The position numbers and the translations under genes are program-made. Under the pieces are notes generated by a model. That model had not been told where the DNA came from and made no database searches. It saw only the letters and a program-made list of their open reading frames with translations. 64,000 bases of DNA from Beauveria sp. NWAFU-1 (lineage: Eukaryota > Ascomycota > Sordariomycetes > Hypocreales > Cordycipitaceae): NCBI GenBank assembly GCA_024472245.1, contig JANBXD010000006.1, positions 930,001-994,000 of the forward strand, given 5' to 3'. Positions 45,291 through 59,219 of this stretch are shown here, in pieces; the stretch's first letter is position 1, and every line of letters starts with the position of its first letter.

Positions 45291-48200
45291 GTCTTGATGG
45301 CCAAATGCGGTGGCGAGTGTGGTGACGCCGAGTGGTTGGAAGCCTTGCGATGTGAGGAAAAGAGCGTTTGTTGTATCAGATCAGATACCCCAGGATAAAA
45401 TTGGAAAGAAGAAGAAAAAAGTATGACTGAATTTCACGAGGAGGATGGGAATTAACGCAAATCAGCGTGTATTTTAACTCTGGGCATGGACCAACATGCG
45501 GCGTCAGGAAATTCATGGATTTTACGCTCTATTTCGGGAATGTGATGGGAACCCGCCCTTGTTTCACTTTTGCGTCTTCATTTATTTATTTTTTGGTATA
45601 GGGACTTTTTTGTGTTTTATTCCTAATTCTGGTTTTAATGTACAAGGTACAATGCATTCAGTCCTTCAATTTGAAAAGACGACTTCCTGTGACGTCGGAT
45701 ATGACTTTGTAGAAAGTGCTGTGGAATATAATCAGTGGCGGTATTACCTGTCGTGGGACGAAGTGAGTGGTGAGGCGCGTTCGATGCTGCCGAGTATTGC
45801 ATCATCTGCCATTTCACCAACACATGGATCGATATGTCATGATGTCTCTTGCCAAGATCTAGATGGAATGCGCTGGCATATTGTAGTAAATGTATGCAGC
45901 AGGTGAGACACCCCCGCGACCGGAAAAGAGCCGCGATATGCGATGCGTCGCGTGATATCCGACGCGTCGCAATGTGGGCTTACCCTATACCACTTGCACA
46001 TTTGTGCTGCGTGTTTGTCTACCCGCCGTCGTGGGCTTTCTGCTCTTACTTTTGTGTCGATGATTATCTCGCAATTGTCCAGGTTGAGTCCGTGTAAGAG
46101 GCGTGTGATTTGCGCGTAGGTTGGTAGCAAGTTTCGCGATGCCGCGTGGTGACTGCTGGCGCAAGGGAACACAGCATGCTATTACGACTTGTACCTTGAT
46201 GTGTCAATGACTCTCTATTTACATCGCACACCCGGACTTTGCTCGCGACCGGCCAGATGTGCGAAATTCATATGGCAATGGAAAAAGAACTAAGCCGCAG
46301 CATTCATCGCCCACCAATGATGCCTCGGTATTGGCAACCAGCCATCCATCCTCCTTTCACTCTTGGGTCTGACTAAGAACGATGCATATGCATATGCAAG
46401 GCCACGGACAGTGGCAAATCGGCACTCGGTGTACCGCGCTCCATGTACTATTTTCCAAGTGCACAACTGCCTTGCTGCCAAACCCTGATTCCGCATTGTG
46501 CGAGGGAGGCGAGGACTAATATAAAATGCAAAAAGGCATGATGTGCTTCACGGCGTCATCACTTCATTGTGCGCCTGCCTACTGTCGCTGGTGTGTGCTA
46601 CGTACAGCGCATGTGCATAGGTAGTGACGTCAAGCTCATACAAGCCGTCGAGAGGAAAAGAAGACTGTCGGCGCCATCGCGCAAGCCACTTTGATCCTGC
46701 TCGCGAATACCGACAAGCCTGTTTAACCTTGGTAAAGGCACCCTCAACCGACGAAAGTGACATTGAAGTTCTTTCCCGTCCTTTGCGAAGCAGCTGGGCG
46801 AATGTCGCTAGTGGCCGCAGAAGCCGGGCGATTTGGGGGGAGGGGGGAACAAGTGCGATGCGCGATGCGCGATGCACGCTCTGAGGCAAAAAGCGGCGCA
46901 TTCCCAGCAAGCAAGTCCAGGGATTATCCAGCTTTCTCATTGGCGCATCAACTTCGTTTCGCTCGCCACTTTTTCTTGCGATGCACGACCCTGTCCCAAT
47001 CGCCAATTGTTTGATCTCCCTAGCCCTACTCCTACACAGCGTGCTTGATCCCCAGAAAAATAGCGTCCGTGGCGAGTATGAATGCTGGCATAAACGTGGA
47101 GAACAGGTGAAAAAAAAGACGATTTGTCAATGCGACAGGTTTGCATGACTCCTGTTACACTTGCCAGGGAGCTGTATTAATGGCCATTGCATGGGCACGT
47201 TTCGGCTGGAAGTAGCCGCATGCGAGTGTTCGAGGACAATTGCGATCGAGGTCGTGGTCCAAGCGCATAAACAAAACCGCCATCGTAGTGTATATAGAAT
47301 GCCCTCGTGCATGTGTTCCCCGTGTTTCGAAACCCTGGGGACTTGGAATGGTGAGCCTGTGCCCTGCAGCATTTGGCGGCCAGTGTCCACAGTGCTGCTT
47401 GACCCTTTTGTCATTTCACAAACCGCGCAAACGAAAAGCAAATGACCCTCTAATAAAATCAACCGGCAAACACCGTGAAAAGAGAAAAGCCCATGGGGCG
47501 TGTCAAAAACGGGCTCTGCTATGCCTAATTTGCCCTATCGTGATCCATTCGTGGAGCACAGAGTCCATCACAAGGGCCGAATAGGAAGCAAGAAAGAAAA
47601 GGCGCTCATTTCTCTGATCGGAAGCGGAAAGGCGGCCGGCAGGCACAAAGCTCTAGTGGGTACTGCAACGTTCCGGCCAAGACAAAAACAATAATAACAT
47701 CGAAGTGCCTGCTTGTCTGCTTTCGTAGCAAAAGTGCATGCTTGGTCCCTGACGGCGCGCATTTTTTATGCCGTAGATGATGTATGCTGCGGCGATAATC
47801 TGCATTCCGTAAGCGCCAGAACAAGTTGCGGCTCGGAGATGAGCCCGAGACAGTAACAACAATGGATGAACGAGACCAGACGTGAAAGCCCGCGGCCTTT
47901 GTCCTTCAACGGAAATTCGGTGTCACACAACCCCACGGATAGGCGCGCAGCCTTGCCAGACTGACCGAACCACGAGGCAATGACGTATTTGCCCACTGCT
48001 GCTCTTTCGCGATGCAAACCTCTCTGGCTGCTCCGAAGATGAGTCGGGCTCGCGCCAATGTCGGTAGCGACGGCATCGTAAAAGCGGACCCTGCTCCTGA
48101 CCGTTGGCAGAGCCTACTCAGAGGGCAGCCTCATGACTGTGGGTGACAATGTCTCCATATTTGGCCAAATTTTCCCTTGCTTTGCTGACTCTCGTCATAT

Positions 48201-49390
48201 TCTGACGTGGAGTTGCTTGCAATGGACCATCCTTTCTTTCTTTTTGGAAGCCAGTTGGTCAATTCAAGACTCTAACGCAGGGCCACCTGGAGACTTGTCC
48301 AGACAAACAAATAGACAGGTAATCAAGCGCTGTTGCTGTCCTTTAGCTGCAAGTAAGTGGTCGCTCGTCTCCAGCTTCAGAAGTTGTATCCATACGCGAG
48401 GTCGTTTACCCACAATGCCCACATACTTTAATTACAGTACGGAGTACATGTGGCGTATTCCGTAGACCTCTCGAGACTGGGCGTGCCCTGGAGACAGTCA
48501 ATAAACGGATAGAGGTCTCGTGCGACTGGCCTCGCAACCAAGATGCTGACCAGTGACCAGCAAGTTGAATCGGACTTGATCGGGTACAGCTGGACGTGCT
48601 GGGGTCTGTATAATCCTGGCGAATAATAATCGAGGCTCAATTGCAGCTTCCCGTAGAAACAACTCGGTCCATGTGGGTTTCACCCTAGTCAGTGCCAGCT
48701 CTGTAGCATGTACAGTAGCCAGGGTCGGGAGCGTAAGTACCGAGCGGTGGTAATGTCTTTCAGAACCATCGTAGGCTATTGTTATAATTATTAGGCAAGT
48801 GCTCCGTAATATCAAACAATCTCATGCCAGGTAATTTGCACTGACCAGGGTTGAGATGGGGGAGCCTGGGGTCAAGGCCCCAGAGGTCGGCCCCAGTTGC
48901 TGATGGCGGTGGCCGGGGAGCATCATGCACACGATGGATGGCATCGAATAAATGACAGGCTATTGTGTGCTTCGTCGAGAGAAGCCGGACAGTTCACCTG
49001 CAGCATGAATAAGGGCTCCAAGGGTCGAGGACGGTGTGGATGAGATGCAGGATTAGACAGAGTAAAGTCTGATGAAACCCTTTTCTGACTTTGTATGCCG
49101 ATCTAACACCCTTCGTCCCTAGCTGCTGTCAGAATTTAAGGTCAGGTCGCATTGGCGGCAGACGGATATCTCACGGTAGCGCCATGGATGTAGTAAGCAT
49201 TATTACTGGTCTCAACAACGGGCGGTCCATCGGTTATGGGCGTAGGAATAAGGAGATGCTGACGCTAGATACGGAAAATAAGTTACGAGATGATTGCCTT
49301 GAGTGGTGATGACCAGATTGTCAATTGGAGTGTTGCTGTGATGAAAAATGGACGTGCGTTTGCAGATGTTCGGCTCCTTGACCAGGTGGG

Positions 49391-49450
49391 TGGCAACTGG
49401 CAACTGGCTGGCAACTGACGACTGGCAAATTGGCAGCTGGCAGCTGGCAT
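49391..49450. repeat. Degenerate TGGCAACTGGCAG-type short repeat
   Basis: GGCAACTGGCAACTGGCTGGCA and then GGCAGCTGGCAGCTGGCA within 60 bases: imperfect tandem 7- to 8-base units built from CTGGCA. No coding or structural role is apparent. Confidence 0.6.
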
Positions 49451-52325
49451 GTCTAGACTTTTGACAGACGGTTACAGATTTATTTGGGCGCGTGCTTAAT
49501 TCCCTCACCAGCTTCAAAAATACCGTCACTGAACAACAAAGCAAGAGCCGTTCATGAGTCGAACAAGACCACAGAGGGCCACACGAAACTCGCCTTTGGT
49601 GTTACAGCTTCTCCCCGGAAGTGTCCAATCTGCGACTCGATACTGAGCGATCGCCGTGGCACCTGATGCCCACCCCCATAGCGCACAGGCGGTCAGTAGC
49701 CAGTTGCCAGGTCAGAACCAGCGCAGCAGCCATTGGGAATTATTCTCTCGCATCGAGGGTCAATTGCCGCCGGCGATTATGGGGAAAAAAGGGCCAAGGA
49801 ACGCACATGAACCCTGGATGCATCGAGAAACTGAGCTTCCCCCCGCCAATGCGAGACCGGTAGGAGCGCAGCCAAGCCTGCTAGGTGGTCAGAAAATGCC
49901 TCGTCCTCGGCCGGGACGACGCCGGGAGAAGCCAAGCCAAGGGTTCTGGAAGCCCTGACCACGGAAGCGGCGTTTTCTTACGTACACGGAGACTGCAAGC
50001 TGTGATGCGACATCATAAAGACGGTCAACGGCGGTTCTCGGATTGGGCAAGGACGAGAGGCTCCAGTGTGGGTGTGGGCGGTGGCACGGTGGATACGAAA
50101 ATGTGTAAAAGGGCTCCGTAAAATGCGATTCAGTCGCAAAGAAGCCAGCTGGGCAAGAAGGCGCCAAAAAGGACGAGAGAAGAAAAAAACTCAACGGGGT
50201 CCGGAGAAGAAGAGTTGGGGCGAGCGGCGAAATGCCCGATTCCCAACAGCTTCGGGCGGGTCGAGAGATATTGGCAGTGCCTCGAGTCGCCGTCTTTATT
50301 CTAGCACTGGTTCCGTCACCGAGAGCCACCTGAGAAGAGATCAAGAGGCGGCGACCCGGTCTGTGGTTGATTGCCAGCTATTGAGAGCCGGCCATGGACG
50401 GCCAAGGGCGGACACGCCGACGACACGAGCGCCGACCACGGACAAGCGAACGGCTTCTGCCTACGGCAGAGCACCCTGCGGGCCAACTAAATAGTCTTTC
50501 CAGCCAGCCTGCCCGGTCCAGCGTATTAGTGTGTCTTACGCCCGAGCCGCTGGGGTTGACACGTTGACAAGGATGAATCATCCCTCATGACGTAGAGGCG
50601 GACATGGGCTCGACGAAAGCGGCGTGCCCTTGCAAGAGGAGGACTACCAACGCGGAGAGCAATGTAAAATGGCTTGGCGAGGCGTTTATTGGAGAGAAGT
50701 CGATACCTTTCATCTGCCTACGGATAAGCTATGGCGAGTCGGCTCCAATTAACCCAACGTCGGAATGGACGGAAAGGGCGGGCATGAGACGAAGAGAAGA
50801 AGGCTGATTGCAAACGTCCACATCTGTCCTTCGCTCTTCGCGTTTTGGGAAAACTCAGCTACGGATCTGGCGGCAGAGACGGAAAAGCTCTATTGCATGG
50901 CCGTGGGAGCGAATCGGCGAGCCAGACGAGGCGAGCTGATGGGGCGATACTGGTTTTAGGCCAGGGCAGCAGGACAACTACTGAAATATTTTCCAACGCT
51001 ACTGTCACTGCAGCCAGCAAATTTTACAGCGCCCAGCAAAAGCTCGCCATCCAAGAGCAGGCCGCTAGTGCTGTCTCCGCGGACAAGTGAGACGGCCAGG
51101 GCTCGTTGAAATTGGTACTTGGGGGCCTGGGCGGTTTGGACTGTGTGGCGCACGGTGTGGCTTCTCAATTCGGATAGGCGATGCGGGTACTCTGGGGACT
51201 GCCCTGCATGCAAAGCTCACAATGCATGTCAATTTGATGGGCAATTTGTGCATGGCGAGTGTGATGCGACGCCCGGGTTGGCTATGGGAAACAGTTGGTG
51301 CACATCTTGAATCTACTAATGATGACGACTCTTGAGCAGCAAGAGACACAAAGTGCTTCTTGACGATTAGAGGAAGGAGACGGATCGCCACTGTTGTTCC
51401 AGACATGCCTATCGACGAGGTGTGGCGTGTATGCTGCACGGACGCCCACTTCCAAATGTAAGACAGGGCAACTTGCAAGTTTCAACCTGCGCATTGAGAA
51501 TTGCAAGAGCCGTGCGATGGAGGGACTTGGCAAGACCTGTGTAAGTGGACAATTGTCCATCTGATCTACTCTTTTACCCACGAAACGCCTTGGCTTTGCG
51601 TGTTTTATTGACAAATGACAAGTCCACCTCCAGCGAGAAACTAGGTTGATTGGTGATGGCATTTGTGTGCACCAGATTGCGAGGCCAGCCTTTGACAAGC
51701 ACGCTTTCCAGGGTCCAAGCTCGCCCCTGAGACAGGACTTGAACGATGCCTGCGACAAGACAGCCAAGAACCTTATCGTGGTGAATGAGCGGCACAAGGA
51801 GAATACTAGGTAAAAGATTGGCATGGAATAGGAAACAAGGTGAAACAGCAGGTGAGGAAAAAAGGGAGACAGATTGGCAGAGGGCGAGGAGAGACGAGAG
51901 GGGTCACGATCAGCAACATCGTGGCATGGTGTTTGTGGTGTTTGTTGGTGTCTTGCCATTTTGGGTCTCGCTCACGCAACTTTAAAATGGAAGCGGGATA
52001 TGGGGTGGCTGGGAGACTTGTGTCGAGTGTGTCGCACCTTATTTCATCGTCGTTGAAAGCGCACAGGCAAAAGATGGGCAAGACACTAGGCAAATGCGAG
52101 GCGAGACGTTCCATCGAGTACATGGCGCGGGAAAGCTGTATCAAAGCATCGAGTACATATTGTAGCTGATGAAGGGGGAAAAGGAGACGAGCGGAATGGC
52201 CAAGAGGCACCTTCTAGACCGGCCTGATGATCTCCCATACGAGTTGTCCCATAATTGACTAATATCGCGATAATTGGAAGGATTTGCTCTCGACGGGATT
52301 GGCTCCGTCAGTGATGCTAGGGGAC

Positions 52326-52347
52326 GGGAGAGCACGGGAGAGCACGG
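52326..52347. repeat. Short GGGAGAGCAC tandem repeat
   Basis: Two adjacent copies of a 10-base purine-rich unit followed by a G-run (GGGGGGG). Simple low-complexity DNA within the gene-free region. Confidence 0.6.
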
Positions 52348-55199
52348 GGGGGTAGGAAAGAAGACCCGGGCAGCATGTGCCCGGTCATGATCACATCGCG
52401 GAGCCGATATTACTACATGGTGAGGGAGAGTGCTGATGAGGTAGAGGCGAGCCCACCCGATTACCGCAGGTGCAGGTCGGGGAGCGAAGCTCCGTTTTTT
52501 GTCATTTCACCAGACTAAAAATAATGAGAGGCCAATTTGAGGAGGGGCGTGTAAGTACGGTCAGTGGTGAGAATACGATGGAGTTTTTCTGGTTGTTCCT
52601 GATGCTGTGGCGGGCCAGAAAATGCCTCAGCAGTGTGCCCAGGCAGCCATTCGGGGACTTGCGATAGGCGTTATTATGGTTTGGTGCTAGGGCGATACGA
52701 TACTCGCCCAATAGCGGGCGAGCCATTTTTTTTCTATCTCAATGGACGAGCACGACGAGGACGCTGTGTGTGAGTTTGACGCCATTGTACCAAATATCTT
52801 GATTTAATTTTACAGTTGTGCTGATTTTTGTCTTCGCTGTCTCCATGTATGCGGCGACCGAGACTGGTTTGATTCAAGGCAAGCCAAGCTGCGTGGCGGA
52901 CGCACTGTGCTTCCAGAAGCCTGCAAGTTGGGCAATGTTGTGTGAGGCGAAAAGCTGTGGCCAGCACAGCCTGCATGCACGGTGTGACTTGTTCATCAGC
53001 GTAGCATCATCTGCATAAAAAGTGCTGCATGAGGGACATGTCGACATTGGCAAAGGACAAAGTCAAAATCATCCTACAAATCATATTGGAATTTGTTAGT
53101 TCATTTCATTTTTATCGATTTTGCTTTTGATGAAAACGGCTCACCTGCAGTTACTAGTAGCCCTGGGAAACGAGACAGCAGAGTTACAGTGGCCCAGGGC
53201 GCTGTCCGTTGGCGCTACTGCACAGGACATTGTGTTCGTAGGCGGTTCTGCAGCGGGTTTAGGCCGGGCAAAAAGGGCTGCTGTAGTGGCAGCCCTCGCT
53301 TGATTAAGCTCACGGGAGAGCCAAAAGGTGGCTTCCGGCGTGGCCGGCAGAAACATCCTATTACCTCGTACTACAGATTTTTCTCTCTCGCTTGTGGTTG
53401 TTGCTCGCTTTCTCACTGACCGAACAAGACGCTTTGGTGGCGGCAGAGCTGGGCGGCGAGAAGGCGGCAGGCGTCCAAGGTTTTTTTGGGGGCACCTTTT
53501 TTTGTATTATTTTCTGTGTGTCTTTTGTTTCGTTGTTTTGCACAGTGTAATACAACTTGACAAGTCTCTTGACCAAATATATGCGGGTTGTTATTATTCA
53601 CTGAACAAAAAATCCACTGGGCTCGACTTGGCATGCAAAACGACGTGCATATTTTAGCCCCGAAACCCTGTGCAGCCCGGATCGCGGGCAGTGGAGAAGA
53701 AACGCCTGGCTCGATGGAATTCGACGAGGGGAAGTACGGACGACAAGGGACGAGGGGGACCCAGAAAGAAAAAAAGGGATAACGGATGCGGCCAATGAGA
53801 GTTGGTGTGTTTGTTGTTGTTATTGTTGTCGATTTTGATATGGTAGATTTACTTTGAGGCTTTGGTTGTCAATAGTTTGATGGCGATGCAGCATTGTGAA
53901 TGTAGTTGCTTCATCACTGACTAGCACAAGACTTGCCTGTCTGTTCAGTTTTACAAGGGCCCTTGGGATCAGCATAGGTAGGTTACAGCGAGGTAGAAGC
54001 GAGCAACAGCAGTGTCACGGCGCAAACAGTGGCAGCCGCCAAAAGAATGCACAACTCTGTCCACTGAAAAGTAATGCGTTCCACAATGGGCTGGCTGCCA
54101 TCAGAAACGCCCCCCGCCAATGGCGCTAGAACGAGACAAGTCCTGCGCTAGGTGATGACATGCGGGCTGGCTAAGAACGGAAACTTGTTACAAAGTCGAC
54201 GGCCGGGGGCGCCCCAAGAATGAGCGAAACAAGTCTGGAGTGCCCTGTAGCATGATAATTATTCGGGACTTGACAGCCCTGTCTGGCACCTGGCAGTACT
54301 TTGTAAGAACAGCTGAAGAGATGCCTACTACCTATCAAGTTCGACAGCGCCGCCTAGGCATCACGGAGGCGCTGGACCCTCTGTAAAAAATCGCTCTCGC
54401 CCGCCGGGCGCACCGTGCGAGGCCCGCCCAGTTTGTACGGTCTGGCCCAAGGTACCGATAACAAGCCCGGGGGAACCACTGTAAATTTGTTTTTTCTTTG
54501 TTTTTATTGTTGTTGTTTCCTGACGTCCATGGACAACGGAGATTTGTCGGCGACAATTGACAGCCAGAGACCATGATGAGGGAAATACAATCCCTGACTG
54601 AGAAACCGAGAACATGGCTACAATGTATTGACTGACTGTAGTTCATCATGTATTTCCTTACCAAAAACGACACTGAGAAAATGCTGACGGTCACAACCAG
54701 GCGACCTCGAGGGGTGCGCTCAAGCGCCCACGAAACACTATCAATACACACCACTACACCATCATGATACCCACTTGCCCACGGACGCACCCCTCCCCCC
54801 CAGTCACCCATACACGATAGACAAGAAAAAAAGGCACGTTGGCACGACCAAAATGTTGCGAATTCAGAGTTCCCACTTACTCTGGCGCCACTAAACTCTT
54901 GTCACTTGGGGCTAAGACCGTAGTAGCCTCCTCCTCCTCCTCCTCGACCCCCGGCCCAGGTAGCTTTGGCGGCGCGGGTCACATCGCCATTCTGTGGGCT
55001 CGCAGGTACCTTGTACCTGAGCACCAGGATGCCATTTGCGCAATGGCGCTCCCAAGACACAGGCGCCTCCAAAGTATCTTTGTCGCAAAGGCGAGTCTAC
55101 AGACCTAAAAGGCTTCGGTCCTGCTTCCCAGAAGGCCCATCCCGGAAGAAAAAAAACACTAGAACCTGGCCCGCTCATTGAAATACCTCCTCCCACCCT

Positions 55200-55464
55200 T
55201 TCCCAAGACACATCGTCTTTCTTCCTTTTTCTCTTCTCTTCTCTTCACCCACGAATGCGTTGCACCTAGACGTCCACCTCATCCCTATCTCGTGCGGTGC
55301 TTGACACTACAATTTTGTTTTGTCTTCCCCTTCCCTCATTCCATCTTCAATCACCCACCCCGGTTTGGTTGTCGAGTCCTTTGCCGTCCTATTCCTAGCT
55401 CTCAGTCCCAATCGCTCAACCTATACAAGAACCATCAACTACCGCATCAACACTCTTTTCAGCC
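55200..55464 (+). promoter_or_regulatory. Pyrimidine-rich leader of PMA1
   Basis: The bases before the PMA1 ATG are dominated by C and T (TTTCTTCCTTTTTCTCTTCTC, then many TCCC and CAATC phrases), typical of 5' UTRs of strongly expressed filamentous-fungal genes. No TATA box could be assigned with confidence. Confidence 0.45.
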
Positions 55465-58400
55465 ATGGCTGACCGCAAGGACGTCGGCGCTCCCGCGCTC
55501 GACACCAACATCGAGACTGGCGGCTTCGACGAGAAGCACCACCAGCAGGCGGCCGCCGCCCCTCCCAAGGCCGCTCCCGTCGCCCAGGACGAGGACGAGG
55601 ATGAGGACATTGACGCCCTGATTGAGGACCTCGAGTCCGAGGATGGCCACGCCGCCGTTGAGGAGGAAGAGGAGGAAGGCAATGCCGCCACCGGCCGCGT
55701 CGTCCCCGAGGACATGCTCCAGACCGACTCCCGTGTCGGTTTGACCGAGGCCGAGGTTACCCAGCGCCGTCGCAAGTACGGTCTCAACCAGATGAAGGAG
55801 GAGAAGGAGAACCTGATTCTCAAGTTCTTCTCTTACTTCATTGGTCCCATCCAGTTCGTCATGGAGGTAAGCATATTTTTTTCCTTGCTTGTTGAATGCT
55901 GCATTTCCCGCGTTTGCTCGTTTACTGGCCAACGTTCCACTTGTGGGAACATTGTTTATTCAAGCCATGTATTGCGCTGGAAAAGCAATCGCAATCTCTG
56001 CGGGCGCTGATCTTGCTCGATCGCATTGTCGCACTGAATGCGCAATCAACCTACCCCATCATTTTACCCCAATTCTTGACAAAAACCGGCGCATTTCTAC
56101 CTGTTCTGTCAAACCGGCCGCTGTTTACCCAGACAGAGAGCAAGGCTCACTGTTTTGGGGAGACGGCCCGAATTGGGAATGGCGAGTTGGCCAGCATTTT
56201 TTGTTGCGCGCTTTTTGTCCGGCGCAGATTAATGGTTCCACGTGAGCTCTGGTCTGCCTCAGCAATTGGCTAGTCGCACATGGCTGGTGCTGATGTGGGG
56301 GCGTTGATCCATTCACGCTTTTCCTGATGCCGTCTTTGTCTGCGCGCTCTCTGCTGCACCCGCTGCACCTGCCGCTACGAAAAAAATAACAGCGACCCAC
56401 AACACCATCCAATTGGCCAATCTTCGACCGCCTTTCTGCCGCTACTCCAAACACGCAACAAATTGCCGGTTCACGAGCCCACCGCCGATCGGATAAACTC
56501 GAAGCACTACCGTCGCCAGCCGGCTGCACCTGGCTAGGTCCCGGTCTTGGCCCGGTCAGCAGGGCTAATACTGGCTCGGCAGAACGGGTCTGAAGCACTA
56601 GACCTCAGGGCCGTGGCTCGTGTTTTTTCCAGCTCGGCCTCGTGAACTAGCGCAATTTCGTTTCAAGGATGGCGCGCTCTCCGGCGCACTCAATTGTCGC
56701 CGCTTTCATCGGATCCAGTTTTCTTTGCATTTGCCTCTCATTCAGCATCTGATCTCCCGTCTTGTTCAATGGCGCTAACCATATCTGCTACAGGCTGCCG
56801 CTGTTCTCGCCGCCGGTCTTGAGGACTGGGTTGATTTCGGTGTCATTTGCGCTCTTCTGCTGCTCAACGCTGCTGTCGGTTTCATCCAGGAATTCCAGGC
56901 TGGTTCCATTGTCGAGGAACTCAAGAAGACCCTTGCTCTCAAGGCTGTCGTTCTCCGTGACGGCACCCTCAAGGAGATTGAGGCCCCCGAGGTCGTTCCC
57001 GGCGACATCCTCCAGGTTGAGGAAGGTACCATTATCCCCGCCGACGGTCGCATTGTCACCGAAGATGCTTTCCTCCAGGTTGATCAGTCCGCCATCACTG
57101 GCGAGTCCCTTGCTGTCGACAAGCACAAGGGCGACAACTGCTACGCTTCCTCCGCCGTCAAGCGTGGTGAGGCTTTCGTCGTCGTCACCTCTACCGGTGA
57201 CAACACCTTCGTCGGTCGCGCCGCTGCCCTCGTTTCCCAGTCCGCTGGTGGCACTGGTCACTTTACCGAGGTTCTCAACGGCATTGGTACGGTTCTGCTG
57301 ATTCTCGTTGTCCTGACTCTTCTCATCGTCTGGGTTTCTTCCTTCTACCGCTCCAACAACATTGTCAAGATCCTTCGCTTCACCCTCGCCATCACCATTG
57401 TTGGTGTCCCCGTCGGTCTTCCCGCTGTCGTCACCACCACCATGGCCGTCGGTGCTGCCTACCTCGCCAAGAAGCAGGCCATTGTCCAGAAGCTTTCCGC
57501 CATTGAGTCTCTTGCTGGTGTCGAGATTCTCTGCTCCGACAAGACCGGTACCCTGACCAAGAACAAGCTCTCTCTCGCTGAGCCCTTCACCGTCCAGGGC
57601 GTTGACCCCGATGACCTGATGCTCACTGCCTGCCTGGCTGCTTCCCGCAAGAAGAAGGGTATCGACGCCATTGACAAGGCTTTCCTCAAGTCCCTCAAGT
57701 TCTATCCCCGCGCCAAGTCTGTCCTCTCCAAGTACAAGGTTCTCGACTTCCACCCCTTCGACCCCGTCTCCAAGAAGGTCCAGGCTGTTGTTGAGTCTCC
57801 CCAGGGTGAGCGCATCGTCTGTGTCAAGGGTGCCCCTCTTTTCGTTCTCAAGACTGTCGAGGAGGACCACCCCATCCCTGAGGAGGTCGACAAGGCTTAC
57901 AAGAACTGTGTCGCCGAATTTGCTACCCGTGGTTTCCGTTCTCTTGGTGTTGCCCGCAAGCGTGGTGAGGGTGCTTGGGAAATCCTCGGAATCATGCCCT
58001 GCTCTGACCCCCCTCGTCACGATACTGCCCGCACTATCAATGAGGCCAAGCGTCTCGGTCTCTCCATCAAGATGCTTACTGGTGACGCCGTCGGTATTGC
58101 CCGTGAAACTTCCCGCCAGCTCGGTCTCGGTACCAACGTCTACAACGCCGAGCGTCTTGGTCTCGGTGGTGGTGGTGACATGCCTGGTTCTGAGGTCTAC
58201 GATTTCGTCGAGGCTGCTGATGGTTTCGCCGAGGTCTTCCCCCAGCACAAGTACTCTGTCGTCGAGATTCTTCAGCAGCGTGGCTACCTCGTTGCCATGA
58301 CTGGTGACGGTGTCAACGATGCCCCCTCCCTGAAGAAGGCCGATACTGGTATTGCCGTCGAGGGTGCCTCTGATGCTGCCCGATCCGCCGCCGATATTGT

Positions 58401-59219
58401 CTTCCTTGCCCCCGGTCTCGGTGCCATCATTGATGCCCTCAAGACTTCCCGCCAGATTTTCCACCGCATGTACGCCTACGTTGTCTACCGTATTGCCCTG
58501 TCTCTGCACATGGAAATCTTCCTCGGTCTCTGGATCGCCATTCTCAACCAGTCCCTGAACATTGAGCTTGTCGTCTTCATTGCTATTTTCGCCGATATTG
58601 CCACCCTTGCCATTGCCTACGACAACGCCCCCTTCTCCCAGACCCCCGTCAAGTGGAACCTGCCCAAGCTCTGGGGCATGTCCATTTTCCTCGGTGTTGT
58701 CCTGGCTGTCGGTACTTGGATTGCCCTCACCACTATGCTTGCCAACGACCGCAATGGTGGTATCGTCCAGAACTTCGGTAACATTGATGAGGTTCTTTTC
58801 CTCGAAATCTCCCTCACTGAGAACTGGCTCATCTTCATCACCCGTGCCAACGGACCTTTCTGGTCGTCCATTCCCTCGTGGCAGCTGTCCGGCGCCATTC
58901 TGATCGTCGACATCATTGCCACTCTCTTCTGTATCTTTGGATGGTTCGAGAACAGCCAGACCTCCATTGTTGCCGTTGTCCGTATCTGGATTTTCTCTTT
59001 CGGTATTTTTGCCATCATGGGTGGTCTCTACTACTTCATGCAGGGCTCTGCCGGATTCGACAACATGATGCACGGCAAGTCCCCCAAGAAGGACCAGAAG
59101 CAGCGTTCTCTGGAAGACTTTGGTACGTACCTCTTGAACTACATGACCAACACATTTACTAACCAATCCCAGTTGTCTCCCTCCAGCGTGTCTCGACCCA
59201 GCACGAGAAGTCGCAGTAA
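55465..59219 (+). CDS. PMA1: Plasma membrane H+-ATPase
   Basis: Three exons, 55465-55866, 56794-59122 and 59173-59219, phases consistent, 925 residues. P3-type proton pump that energises the plasma membrane and sets cytosolic pH. Seen: acidic N-terminus (DEDEDEDIDAL), QSAITGESL (actuator TGES), VGLPAVV in the fourth membrane segment, CSDKTGTLTKN with the phosphorylated Asp at about residue 383, KGAP in the nucleotide domain, MLTGDAVGIARET, and MTGDGVNDAPSLKKAD at the hinge. The C-terminus RSLEDF joins across the last 50-nt intron to VVSLQRVSTQHEKSQ, the regulatory tail known from Neurospora PMA1. The first intron is 927 nt, an order of magnitude longer than others here. Codon use is extremely biased, which also creates a long spurious antisense frame. 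Confidence 0.97.
55867..56793 (+). other. 927-nt first intron of PMA1
   Basis: Bounded by GAG|GTAAGC and CTACAG|GC, with a GCTAAC branch-like site about 20 nt before the acceptor. Splicing restores VME-AAAVLAAGLEDW, the conserved P-type sequence. It contains pyrimidine-rich and GC-rich parts and many stops in all frames on the plus strand. No gene is recognised inside it. Confidence 0.85.

Larger units (their letters stand above)
45291..55464. other. Ten-kilobase gene-free region upstream of PMA1
   Basis: No open frame in this 10.2-kb stretch shows a domain, splice-compatible partners or convincing protein character. The longest (51282-51959 minus, 50066-50494 plus, 49889-50344 minus) look random, rich in Arg/Ser/Pro. 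No tRNA box B sequence, rRNA or transposon terminus was spotted. Short repeats occur at 46853-46875, 49391-49450 and 52326-52347. The last 300 bases are CT-rich and form the PMA1 leader. It may hold long regulatory DNA, non-coding transcripts, or genes too intron-broken for me to see. Confidence 0.45.

Noticed and set aside
49889..50494. Overlapping plus and minus frames of about 145 codons
   Set aside because: Both are Arg/Ser/Thr-rich with no conserved motif; they overlap each other on opposite strands as random GC-rich DNA does.
51282..51959. 225-codon minus-strand frame in the gene-free region
   Set aside because: No domain, no splice-compatible neighbours and codon use unlike the real genes of the window.
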